A DNA stretch of 64,000 nucleotides, taken from assembly GCA_026419785.1 (NCBI GenBank), contig JAODTK010003710.1, positions 62,001 through 126,000 on the forward strand, given 5' to 3'. The notes below the pieces were generated by a model, which saw nothing but the letters and a program-made list of their open reading frames with translations, searched no databases and was not told the DNA's origin. Shown here piece by piece: positions 25,920 to 37,260 of this stretch (within the stretch, counting starts at the first letter, position 1; the number at the start of each line of letters is the position of its first letter). The position numbers and the translations under genes are program-made. Origin of the DNA: Sclerodactyla briareus (lineage: Eukaryota > Echinodermata > Holothuroidea > Dendrochirotida > Sclerodactylidae).

Positions 25920-26697
25920 TTCATGGACGCCTCAATCAAAGTCCCTGGGAGGCGAGGATTTGGAGAAATCTGGTCATTAGCATTTGTCAATTGTTAAGTC
26001 AACCTGATAAAGTAATTGTATACAGCACATGGTGGCACAGGGAGGGCCCCTATCAAGAGACAACAAGGCCAGTTCAGTCAGGGTGATCTTGCTGAATAGC
26101 AAGTGACATGGTTTGTGACATTACCATGCATGGATTGGCAGGTGGCACAGAAAGAATGACAGTCTGACAAACAGACAGAATATGAGCATGATGCCCGCAA
26201 TCAAAGTCTCTAGGCCAGGGATAGGGGGAAATCTGTTAAGTTATCATTTGTCAAATTGTCAGTCACCGATAAAGTAATTGTATACAGCACATGATGGCAC
26301 AGGGAGGGCCCCTATCAAGAGACAACAAGGCCAGTTCAGTCAGGTTGATTCTTTGCTGGAATAGCATGTGACATGGTTTGTGACATTACATGGCATGGAT
26401 TGGCAGGTGCACAGCAAGACTGCCGACTGACAGAATATTATCATGACGCCCGCAATGAAAGTCTCTAGAGCCAGGAAATGGGGAAATCCGTCATTATCAT
26501 TTGTCAATTGTAAGTCAACCTGATAAAGTAATTGTATACAGCACATGATGGCACAGGGAGGGCCCCTATCAAGAGACAACAAGGCCAGTTCAGTCAGGTT
26601 GATTCTTTGCTGGAATAGCATGTGACATGGTTTGTGACATTACATGGCATGGATTGGCAGGTGCACAGAAAGATGACAGTCTGACAAACAGACAGCA
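25920..26697. repeat. Tandem repeat, ~258-bp unit, three copies
   Basis: 'gataaagtaattgtatacag' recurs at 26006, 26268 and 26522. Shared phrases include 'gcacagggagggcccctatc', 'aagagacaacaaggccagtt' and 'gtgacatggtttgtgacatt'. The second and third copies are nearly identical over much of their length, so this triplication is more recent than other arrays in the window. The minus-strand open frame at 26340-26621 lies inside it and is not a gene. Confidence 0.92.
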
Positions 26698-27023
26698 ATT
26701 TCTTGGAAACCATTTTGACAGACGGGAAACTTTCTTGTGGATAATCTAAGATAAACCCTAATCATTCTACAAAAATCATCATTGCAGGTCCAATGTGTAA
26801 TGGACAAACAAAATTAGCGACCAGTTCAAACTTCCTCACTATTGCCTCTGAAAAGGAGTCAGCCATTTTCCCTGGATTTTGAGGGTTGGCTACAAACTCT
26901 GTGATTTCCTTTGACATTCCGCCTTAAGAAATTCAAAAAATTACAAATTACGTTCAAGACGGCTGAAATCTAAATACCCACCCCCCCCACTTCAAGTTCC
27001 CTCGTGCCTTCTAAGGAAGTTAC

Positions 27024-27151
27024 CTCATGGGAGTCCAGTGGTGCCTCAAACAAGACCCTTCGCCTGTCATCTATGGGTAGGGTGTGGTCCCCCCTGTCAA
27101 CTGAGAAACCAGAACCGGCCCTCCTCTTAGGCAACGATCCTTTTCGATCAC
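27024..27151 (-). CDS. Internal exon, basic/acidic mixed, unknown product
   Basis: On the minus strand a good acceptor (tctctttgtcatttcag) precedes 27151 and a strong donor (GAG/GTAACT) follows 27024. The 128-nt exon reads as two bases then 42 uninterrupted codons, starting DRKGSLPKRRAGSGFSVDRG and ending APLDSHE. It enters in phase 1 and leaves in phase 0. Phase 1 is what the candidate exon at 28389-28199 supplies, about 1.05 kb upstream, and the junction would make a Gly codon. KGSLPKRR resembles a basophilic phosphorylation or nuclear-targeting type sequence, but no family is recognised. The longer minus-strand frame (27401-26970) just continues into intron on both sides. The plus-strand frame opposite has a good acceptor but no comparable donor. 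Confidence 0.6.
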
Positions 27152-28198
27152 CTGAAATGACAAAGAGAATCATCAAGAAATGGAGAGCTCCATAAAATTG
27201 CAATTCGGTAGCATTTGAACAATCCATTAGCCACAGCACCACATTTGGTTCTGTGTGCTCATTGGTTTCTTTTATCATCACTAATTTCAATCTGTCAGGG
27301 GTGTGTAGGAAATTGCGGGACACAACATGACAAGGTGACCACAATGTATCTCTGACTTCCAGGTTTTCGTTTTCTTCAAATCTAGCACCTTCCTGGTTCA
27401 CAGTGTATTGTTATTCTCTGTCAAATTTATTCCTCTAATGTTGGATAAAAATTGTATGGAACCCGCAGCTCTCAGTATTAATCTCCTTTAGGTCGCATTT
27501 GTCATTTTCATGAGTAAGTATACTGTTTCCAAACAGGAAGAGGGATATTTAGTACAATATTGGTAGGAGAAGTATTGGATTGTAGTTTTGGGGGGCAATG
27601 TCCATTACACAAGATTACATATCTTTTGCAGTTTCACAATTTTAGGCCTGTAATGATCCATTGTAGTCATACTTTGTCGTGGGCTATCAACATGGTAGGT
27701 GGGGGGATTATATTGGAATTCAAGTGGTCACAAGTTAGTGGAGTCACAAACTACAATAGCACGGAAATTGTAGGATGAATATGACTGTAGAACAAATCTT
27801 AATCAGTTATTTACATGAATGTTGATGGATCAGAATTACGGGTGTTGGAACGTCATTCTTCGAGTAGTGTTGGCATCTGATTGTATAAGGTCAATAGCAC
27901 AAACACAAAAAAACGAGAGGGTTTCACACTTCAAAAAGTATTTAGATTCAGGGGTATGGAATAGCTCTTTTTATCTATGTAAGTTTCCAGAGCAATCTGT
28001 GCAACTGGGTTAGCACGGCAAATGACGCCATTATTCTCCGCGACGTGTCATTCAGTCGTTGACTCTTGCTCCAGGTGCGTGACGTGAGGTTCACGGCCAA
28101 CTTCGCGAGTGGACCTGTCAAAGGATACTTGATTCTGAAAGGGACAATTTTGGATATTGAAAAGAAGAAAAAGAGAAAGAAAGAAAGCAAAGACAAAC

Positions 28199-28389
28199 CC
28201 GGAACAGGACCAAGGGGCCATTCCCATGTGCCACCTGTACCGTCTCTAGAGGTATCTCCTGGCCCAAACCATTGGGATGTGTTGATCCGGCGGGGGGTCT
28301 CACGATTTCTACCAGATGAGCTTCCTGTCTTCCTCGGGGCACGCTGCCTAGTTGCAGCTGGACATGCCGCTCTGGGAGGACGGATCCTT
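28199..28389 (-). CDS. Candidate Arg/Gly/Ser-rich exon (191 nt); strand not fully settled
   Basis: On the minus strand a long pyrimidine tract (ten T, nine C, then CTCCTAAAG) makes a strong acceptor before 28389, or before 28386 if the next AG is used. A GTTTGT donor begins at 28198. One base, 63 codons and one base are open between them. The peptide begins RIRPPRAACPAATRQRAPRK, then runs through SSSGRNRETPRR to a Trp-containing stretch (GGTWEWPLGPVP). It enters in phase 2 and leaves in phase 1, matching the exons on either side. Other frames here are also open on both strands, including a plus-strand frame with an acceptor at 28074 that runs to a stop at 28395. The strand is chosen on splice strength and phase agreement only. 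No domain is recognised. Confidence 0.45.
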
Positions 28390-28395
28390 CTTTAG

Positions 28396-31300
28396 GAGGG
28401 GGGGGAAAAAAAAAATCCAATAGTCTGGATGGGGATAGGCTGATAGGGATAGCAGCAACACCGGCACAGGAATTGATGATCCTGCATTGTATGCAAATAA
28501 AGCATGTAATTAACAAGATGTGTGAGTGTAACAATAAAATAGTGGATAGAGGTTATCCCCTCATTTATCGCCTCACCTTCCCTAGTCGCAAAAAAAGAAT
28601 TTATGGACCCCCAGACACACGCTGCTGCAAATTCTAAGATAAAAATAATGAGCTGTAAAAATCTATGAACAGTGAAAAAAGTTTTTGTGTTGAAAAATTC
28701 TTGGTCCCAAGGGTCAAGGGAGGTTCGACCTCCAAAACCTCGCCCTCTGCGTATGCCACTGGAATACAGTATGGCTTGATGTGGTACATCGTAGACAATG
28801 TATACGAGTATCAAATATCGATTTTTCTCTTTTAAGGGTAATTAAAACAGAGAAATGGCCCCCCTACTCAAGCAAAGCAAAGGTATCTGCTATCAAAGCC
28901 CCCGCAGAGTAAGATTGATACCTATCACTCAACACCATTAACGCATCTTGTGTCATGGGCAAAATGAGCTTAAACACCATGGGAGGACGAGAGAAGATAT
29001 GATGCCGTGTAAGAGGGAAAGCTCCCCTCTTACTACTAATTGCACTTTACCGAACACTTCTAGTAGTTGGGGAAAACGAGAAATCGAAACAGGGGACATT
29101 TGCAGAGGGAGAGTGGGGCCAGTCCACGGGCGAACTATATAGGCCAAAATTTTGTCAGAAATGGGAAATGACTGAATGATCCCAACGACTTCAATGTCCA
29201 AACATCTTGATTCCTATAAATGAATGACAAAATAGTCACCAGTGAGTTCAACCAAGTTGCACAAGTCATCACAAGGAATGTGATGACTTGTGGCGTGAGC
29301 ATGTCCTACTGAAATCCTTTTCTATTGCCCAATAACGTTGATTTGTTACATAACAAGTTCCAATTTATGGGGTGGGGGGCTGGGAGGGAGAAGGCATTAC
29401 ACCACAGTCTCTCAATAGGTCAATCTATTGCCCGCCTATGTGCATGGTTACATCAGTTTATAGGGATATCCAAGGTTTCAGGACTTGGAAGACAAACATT
29501 TTCTGACTTTTCAATGTCCAAATTATGAAAATCAATGTCCTTTTTTCAAGTCAACTTTTGAGTACAATCTGAAAATATGCGATAATGAGTGGTAATTTAC
29601 ATTTTAATAAATTCGTGACTTCTCACCTTTTCACAGAATTTCTGTAAACTTATCCAGGCCTGGAAGGTGAAAACACATTGCTTGACTTTCCCAGGCAGTG
29701 GGTCCCCAGCACATTAACCTTATATCCACATAACGAGTGAAAGTTGAGAATCTGCATTATATGATATTACCTCAAAACTTAGGTTTCTTTTTTTATAGGT
29801 AAGAGCCGGAAAGTAAGTGTGTTTAACACCTTTTGCCTACATAGATATACACCTTTGCCATATACCGCCACAGCCAAACCCTAATAACCCCCCAAACAAA
29901 AAATTTTTTTTTTTTTTTGTTTTGATAGAGATACGCATTCAGTCCCATCCATTCTCCCAACCAGTCTCCAACCACGTTCCAATGGGGCCTGAAAACTAAT
30001 TAAAACATGCCCAAAGAGTTCACTGCAGCACACGGTACCCAAGCCGCACATTCAAACGTGTTATCGCAAACCAATTTTGTGGTGAATACGCTCTACTAGT
30101 GGATGAAAACTGATGGAGTGATCCGAATTACAGTCAGGGACTCGCCTCAGCGGGGTTACGCGGGTGGAAAAAAGATCATTTCGGTGTTCAGAACTCTTCA
30201 TGAGCCACAGGTATATAGTACTGTGAAGTTCTTGGCTGAATTTTTTATGCCTAATGCATGGGCACATCTATGTTACAACTCATCCAAAGTCTCGCTGGGC
30301 CAGGATAACAAACTTTATACCCTTTTTTCGAAGAAGAGACGTCAGTCTATAGCTCGGATCGGTTTACCCTAACATTTGCCGTACATATTCCAAGATTCAT
30401 ACGCTAGCTTGTGACTTATCAGTGCTGCTTTTTCGACGAGCCACAGCCTATCTAAATGCTCAAACATCCGGTGTTCAACGTAAACATATTTAGAAAATAT
30501 GAGTGGACCAAATGCTGGTAAATATTTTTGTTGATTTTCTCAAGGGTCTAATCATTCGGATTGGAATTTCCATTCCCCCTGGCACTTGTCTTTAATTCCA
30601 GGTGTGGACCGGAGTCATTTACCCCATTCACATTACTACTACGTGTAATATAAAATAACACTCTTCCGATATTATTGCATTACGTGAATGCAAACATCAG
30701 GCTCGCATTTATTGAGCAAGTGGTTTCGTGATTATTACATGCATATGTCCGCATAGGAGCAGACTCTCCTACCGACAAAATCCTCGGATCGGGACGGCAT
30801 CTTTTCAACATGGAAAGGAAACGCAGTCACTCGAACAGGGCTGATAATATGGATTGTCTGATAGAAATAACCCTGGAAAATTTGCAGAAATTTTGACTAG
30901 TGAGCTTTATTTAGACACAAAGACACAGAGTTGTAAGATTAATGCGATGTGTTCCTTTCGAGGACCTGAGCGTCTACTGTCAGTAGGTAACACATGATGT
31001 AAAGTTATCTTGCAGAAACCACTTTGGTGTAAGTTTTATATAAATTTATATATGACCACTTTTCCCCTTAATATCCTGTATTACTGCCCGTTATCTTCTC
31101 AATTCTTCCCAGTAACCCAATCTATCTCAGCCGTTACTAAACCTACAAGCTTCAGCCTATTCTTCAACTCATCCCAGACAATGGACGAAAGATAGACACT
31201 GGATATGATGCCCCTATTTCATGGTTGAATATATTGCAGTCATGCAGAGAAGTCTCTGCAGAAATAACCTGACCAAAATTCCAACTTTTAGACCTTCGGG

Positions 31301-31402
31301 TACATACTTGGTATTGCAATTTGCCTCGGAAAGGGTGAAAATGATTCAAAGGATATGTGCATGAATAACGACGGGAAATCATAGCTTCCATCCATTCTGC
31401 AG
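28396..31402. other. Unassigned intron-like sequence
   Basis: No exon with both splice sites was found. The region lies within the long intron proposed for the minus-strand gene. Confidence 0.4.
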
Positions 31403-31476
31403 AACTTGAGTCAGAAGGACTCTTTTGATGAATGCTCAAGAATTTCAGCACCGGCCATTAGGATTCTTATTCCAAG
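31403..31476 (+). CDS. Candidate small plus-strand exon (74 nt)
   Basis: A strong acceptor (cttccatccattctgcag) precedes 31403 and a consensus donor (CCAAG/GTGAGA) follows 31476. The 74 nt read as 24 codons plus two bases: NLSQKDSFDECSRISAPAIR then ILIP. It enters in phase 0 and leaves in phase 2, compatible with the candidate exons at 25067-25182 and 44320-44597. Both splice sites are close to consensus, which supports the call. Long open frames on the opposite strand across 31164-31668 have no donor and acceptor pair of similar quality and are treated as background. The peptide matches nothing I recognise. Confidence 0.35.
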
Positions 31477-34400
31477 GTGAGAAACAGTATTGGACATGAA
31501 GGGCTCTCTGAGACAAATTGATGATAGCTTAGATTCAGGCCTTCTCAAACTGGCCGGCACGTGCGCCACTTGTAGTGCTTTAGGCTTCCTAATGGGAGCG
31601 CGACAGACTGGCAAATGAAAGATGAAATACAAGAAACATGTCAAGAGAGTGACAAATATATTTTTCAAAGGCTCTATTAAACAGACTTAAAACCAAGGCG
31701 TAAAATATGCGGAGGATTCCGCAGGAATGTGCCTTAAACGCAAGTGCCCATGGCAACTACTTCGCACACACAAATTCGAATGAAATAATTTATTATTGTC
31801 ATTTAACCTAGGTATTTCTTGTACATATTTTAATGTCTGCCTTGGCACAGTAAATACAAACCTTTACCAAAGTAGACAAAATCCCTAAAATAAATGAAAG
31901 TGAACAGTTAAACTTCAAAAAGGGTCAAAATTCCACATGCTACATAGGTGGCTGTATCATATGTCCATTTCATGGACCCCCGACAGGGCCTAATCGCAGC
32001 CCTAACCCTGTTTCGTAGACCTCAACGTAGGCAAGTCGGTCTGGGTCTTTTATGTGATCCCCGCTTCAGAAATTGATTCCAATATCTATTATATGGGCCT
32101 AAACAGGCTTAATGCTGCATGAAAAAGCAAATTGTTGGTGCAGTGGGGAGAGCTCCACTGATAGTCTGAAAAGGAAATACACTGATCGAGTTACTTCAAG
32201 AAAGTTTCTTGAAATGAAAATTTTGAATTAGGGTCAATTTTGGGACGTTACTTATTGCCCTAAGGCGTAGCAAATGCCGTTTCCTGCACTCTGGAGGTAG
32301 TTGCAGACAAAAAAATTCGACCCACTCAGCGCAACCCGTGGTTGCCGATACGCTCAGATAGTAACATCGTAGTTGGCACTTTCACAAAACTAGTTGAGAA
32401 GGCCTTGTCTAGATGTATAATTATTACATCGTATAGACAGGAATGCGGACCACCCCAATCTAGGATACGGGACTACCGAGTTACATCTGTGGGGGGGCTG
32501 TTGAGTTGCTGAAGAACACGGTATATATTACGTTCTATATATGAACAAAAAATTTCTCAGCTGGGCTTCAATTGCCTCTCACTCATAGAGATACATAAAA
32601 TGAGGCATTAGTTTCTGTTGCAGGTAAAGGCTGGCTGGGAATGAAGACAAACAAACTATGCTGCGGGAGCGTTACCTCATGCTCTCAATGCTAATTGGTT
32701 TGGGTTATTTTATAAAACTACCATAATATCTTTTCAATGAAATCTAATTAGCAGTCCACACCTAGCACACTAATACGAACAGGCGTTCACTTTTTACAAT
32801 CGCGCATTTGCCATCCCTCCAGTATCCGGACTTGCTCGGGCGCTGTCATTTTTTCAACTCGTCTCCTGCGTTTTCACACCTACTGGGAATGTGAATATTC
32901 ACACGGTTTACATATTCTTGCAGAGTGAATACATTGCGGATATTCTGCATAGTACTTCATAAACTCCCTGTTGAGATTCTGTTTGCCAATGAATCAACTA
33001 AGAGGGTTGCCTAAATTAAGTTATCCATAAATTATTAAGAGGGTGAGTATTCTTTTGAATTACTTTATAGCAAAGTGGAAATCATCACCAAATCAGGTTC
33101 TGGAGTTCTCCTTTCTTCCTACGAACAACGCCAAGTAGTAGCTTTCAAGGACAAACGCAGGATAGAAAAATAAACATAGGCAATAGATTATGTCCAATGT
33201 TCGGGCCAATAAGCAGAAAATTTGGGGGGTCACTTTGTTCAATAATGTGTAACATAACAGTTGAACACGCAGGAATAGGTTATGTATCCATTGTTTCGTT
33301 GTGGTGAATGACCCAACATTCCAAAGAAGTTCCACTGTCCTTCTCTTTTGGAAGGTAGCCATCAACACCCGACCACAGCAAAAATCGGTTTATACTGAAA
33401 AACTATTCTTTAGCTAATATATGCCCTAACATAGTTGACCATTCAGTGGCCTTTGAGGAAGGATGATTGATAACAAATAAAATATGCAGAGGAACATTGT
33501 ATAAGCCTGTTCGTGGTTACAGTTTAATGAGATGAGAATGATATTTATGTCAAAGGTCATGAGGAAACAATGGCAGTGCAACGTTGAACTCAGTGGTTCA
33601 GACCGATTTTCGAAAAACGGCCCCTGCGGAAAATCACAAATCCTGCCAACACAAAAACTTCACGGATCCCCCCATACTTCTCACAACAATAAATCGAAAA
33701 CATGGGTGAATTGGTTGCGTTTTCAAATAGTGATGGACAGTTTTAAAAAAAGATGTAATGATATCGCATATGGGGAATCTCGTCGTCCCCAAACGTTCAG
33801 TTGGTGAGCATGCCCACTTACAAATACGAATTGCTTGTTACGTTGGTTCAGGAGTGTGTACTCTTCCGAGCACCAAAAGAGGCACCTCTGGTATAGTTGA
33901 TTCTGCATTTGCCCTTGAAGCAACTTATGTTGTCACTCTACTTGAATGCGTCACCCATCATTACCACCCCGCCACCCCCCCCACGGTAAAAAATATATAT
34001 GCGTAAACTTGCCTGGGCAGAAAAATTATGTAAATCCTAACAGCACACACAAAAAAAATTCACAATCAGTGGTTGGGCAGAAAAAGAAGATTGCATGTTG
34101 TATCAGGTACAATAGTCTGTTGTAGCTCTAAAAGCTCAGGCTTCAAAGGATCCGGACAACTACAATGATTAACGTGTCGTCCTACAATCCAATGTTTCCG
34201 GAGTAAGCCGGAGAGACAGGTCATTTTATATCACCAGCTCAACCACTCTGCTATGAAGATGAAAAAACCGATCCGCTATTGCCAAACCATTACCGACGTG
34301 GAATAGCCCTTCCCCTGCATTTTTGATAATCACATATGTTCTATTATCGTGGAGTTCAACGACTTATCGCTACAATTTCTTGCTTTGCAATATGTTCAAA

Positions 34401-35794
34401 CACACCTTTCCAAGTCGAAAAGGTTGCAAGATGGTGATGGATATAGCATTCACGACATTCATTACCACATAGGCCCCTTTCTTCCTTGTTTGACCTCAAA
34501 TTTGAAAAGATTGTGCAGCAAAACGATAGAAAAATTGTCATAGTGTGGACTGGCCTTGAAGGGCGAGGCAGAATTTCCCCGATGATTACCCTCTCGTTTG
34601 CTCCCCCAACCCCCCCCCCCATGGCACCGCCCCTGGGCCCCTTGAGCTGGCGTACCATGACAGGAACACTTGTTGCCCGATGCTGCAAGTGGTAGCCTAG
34701 CTTAAACCATTTCACACCAAATGCACACTTGGTTAGTCGAATCACCGCAAGGTATGCTTGAATAGCAAGTTCCACATAAACAGGGGGCTGGGGGGGGTTT
34801 TAATTATTCAGTGACCATTTTGTGGAATGCTGCGACTGTCAATGGTATGATGGCAACCCTATACCAAGGACAGGGTGAGTCCTTCAAAAAGTGGGTCATA
34901 CGGTTCCTATGCATGGACTGACCCACCCCACAGTTAACTTGGAGGACTTGGAGGAACAATGCCTTGGAAACACACTGCCCACCCAGTGTAGTTCATCTTT
35001 CCAATTTTCTAAATACATCTGAGTAAAATGACCACACCCCCCTGAGTCAACTTGGTGAATCACCATTTGGGGGTTCAGTGTACACACATGTGGGTCATCT
35101 GGATTGACAATTGACCCAAATGTGGACTCTGACCAGGCTCAGGGGTCGTGAGTACATCATGCAATCGATAAGTGAATGAGCAACGCACAGAATGGGGAGT
35201 GGGGGGGTTGAGGGTAGGGATGGTAATACAGTGTTTTGTTGATTCATGTCTTACAATCAACGAGGTTAAAGGACAACTGCAGGCTTGAATACAATAGGAG
35301 GTCATATTGTGGGAGAATTGGAAAACTTTATCTATAGGTCCCAAACCCCATCATACGATTCCTATGTGTATCTTGGCCTCATCAAGTTGTGTTGAACTTC
35401 GGGTTTTTTCTCACAGTAGTATAGAGCATCTTCATATTCATCCTGCAGGGGTCTCTAATTGACCACAAAATTCCAGGACTAGTGGTGAAGCTTCCACACC
35501 CTCCTCTCTCCCACAAGGATGCATTAACTGTTTCCATGAGAAGATGGGTCTTCAGGATAAATGGAGAGGTGAACAAATGGGTGAAACTAGCCTGTCGGGT
35601 CTTGGTCCACAGCGATCACACGAATTGTCATCTGATCGATCTTCCCATACCCCTATGGCACTCTACTGCACTACATGGAGTGGTAACTGTACGTGGTGCC
35701 ACTTGATAGAAGGAGGATGAGGGCCAACCACTGGCTGAGAGTTTAGAAAGAGGAGTTGAGTGGGGGGGGGGGGGGGGGGAGGTGGCTTCCCTAG
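31477..35794. other. Unassigned sequence with G/C runs
   Basis: Contains a C9 run near 34611 and a G18 run at 35762-35779. The patch at 34560-34640 has the look of a dispersed repeat (gaggcagaatttccccgatg) but only one copy is present here. Confidence 0.4.
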
Positions 35795-37010
35795 ACAGTT
35801 CACAGAAAGTTTTTTTGCATTGAGGGACTTCTCAAAGTTCGCCTATCTGCATATATCCAAAGAAGCTGGCGACGCTTTTTGTGTCACCATACTCGAAGCA
35901 TGCTTTCAATATAAAGGCCATATGTATTATATATGATGCAGGCATTTCTTCTTTCACTGATAGATGAACTCGATAAATGAAGGTCTATTTCCCTCCTTAA
36001 ACTGCTTCTTTTTTATACGGGAGGACTTCTCAGCAGTTAGCAACAGCAGAACATACCGCCGATAGCCAAGAGAGCTGGTGACATTTTTGTCACCCTGCTC
36101 GAAGCATGCCTCATATAGATGCCATATGTAAGTATATATACTGAAGACCATTTCTTTACTGAGGAGATAATTAGATTAAAGGGCTTTTCTCCTCATTAGA
36201 AATGCTTTGTTTTGTGGAGGACTTCTCAGAAGTTTCGCATACATCAGACATCCTGCAGATAGCCAAGACGCTGGTGACATTTGTGGTCCCCATGCTCAAG
36301 CATGCTTTCAATATAAGGCCATATGTAGTATATATACTGAAGCCATTTCTTTACTGATAGGATCAATTATGATTAAAGGCTATTTCCCCTCATTAGAAAT
36401 GCTTTTTTTTTGTGGAGGACTTCTCGAAGTTAGTCATCAGCATAACATACCTGCAGATTAGCCAGAACGCTTGGTGACAGTTTTGTTCCATGCGCAAAGC
36501 ATGCTTCCAATATAAGGCCATCTGTAGTAATATATACTGAAGGCCATTTCTTTCAATAATATATATTAATTAAAGGCTATTTCCCCTCACTATAAATGTT
36601 TTTTTTTTTGTGTGGGGACTTCTCAGAAAGTTACAGCCAGCAGAACATTCCTGCAGATATCCAAGAAGAAGCTGATGACATTTTGGTCACCATGCTCAAA
36701 GCATGCTTTCAATATAAAGGCCATATGTAGTATATATACTAAAGGCCATTGTACACATTATGATATATAAAGGCTATTTCCCCTCAATAGAAATGCATGT
36801 TATATTTGATTGTTTTGCTGGAGGACTCTCCGAAGTTAGCAACAGCCAAGACACAATCCTGCAGATATCCAAGAAGAAAGCAGCTGATGGACCTTTTGGT
36901 TCCCATGCTCAAAGCCATGCTTTCAATAAAGGCCATATGTAGTTAGTGATTATTACTGAAGGCCATGTCTTTCAGATATAGATTTATTAAGGGGCTGTGC
37001 CCCTCTCTAG
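35795..37010. repeat. Tandem array, ~202-bp unit, six copies
   Basis: 'gcatgctttcaatataaagg' (or a variant) occurs at 35898, 36104, 36300, 36499, 36701 and 36914. Each unit also has 'ggaggacttctcagaagtta', 'cctgcagatatccaagaagc', 'tggtgacattttggtcacca' and 'aaggctatttcccctca'. Copies vary by point changes and small indels. Confidence 0.92.
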
Positions 37011-37217
37011 GAAATGGCATTTTGCACACGTCCTGCGAGTTAAAAGAAGATGCAGTTTTATTGCCACTTCTCCACGCCAGACATTCATCACAAGCTAGGG
37101 GGAGGAAGCACTTAGGCTAGGGTACGGGAAGAGGGAGAGATAGAAACATGCATACAAGCGGGGGGGCATGGACAGAATAGAATATGTATTAGAGGCCATC
37201 AGGAAGATATTCTTAAA

Positions 37218-37260
37218 TTGGAAGGTTGTTGTGTCACCATATTGAAAGCATGCAGCAAGT
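37218..37260 (-). repeat. Inverted fragment of the ~202-bp repeat
   Basis: 'tgtcaccatattgaaagcat' read on the minus strand gives ATGCTTTCAATATGGTGACA, the core of the ~202-bp unit, in the opposite orientation to the array. Confidence 0.6.

Noticed and set aside
26970-27401. 143-residue minus-strand open frame taken as a whole gene
   Set aside because: Only 27151-27024 has splice signals and coding character. The rest reads as intron.
28066-28395. Plus-strand frame of 109 residues with an acceptor at 28074
   Set aside because: Not excluded, but the opposite strand has a stronger acceptor, a donor, and phase agreement with two neighbouring exons. It is kept only as an alternative.
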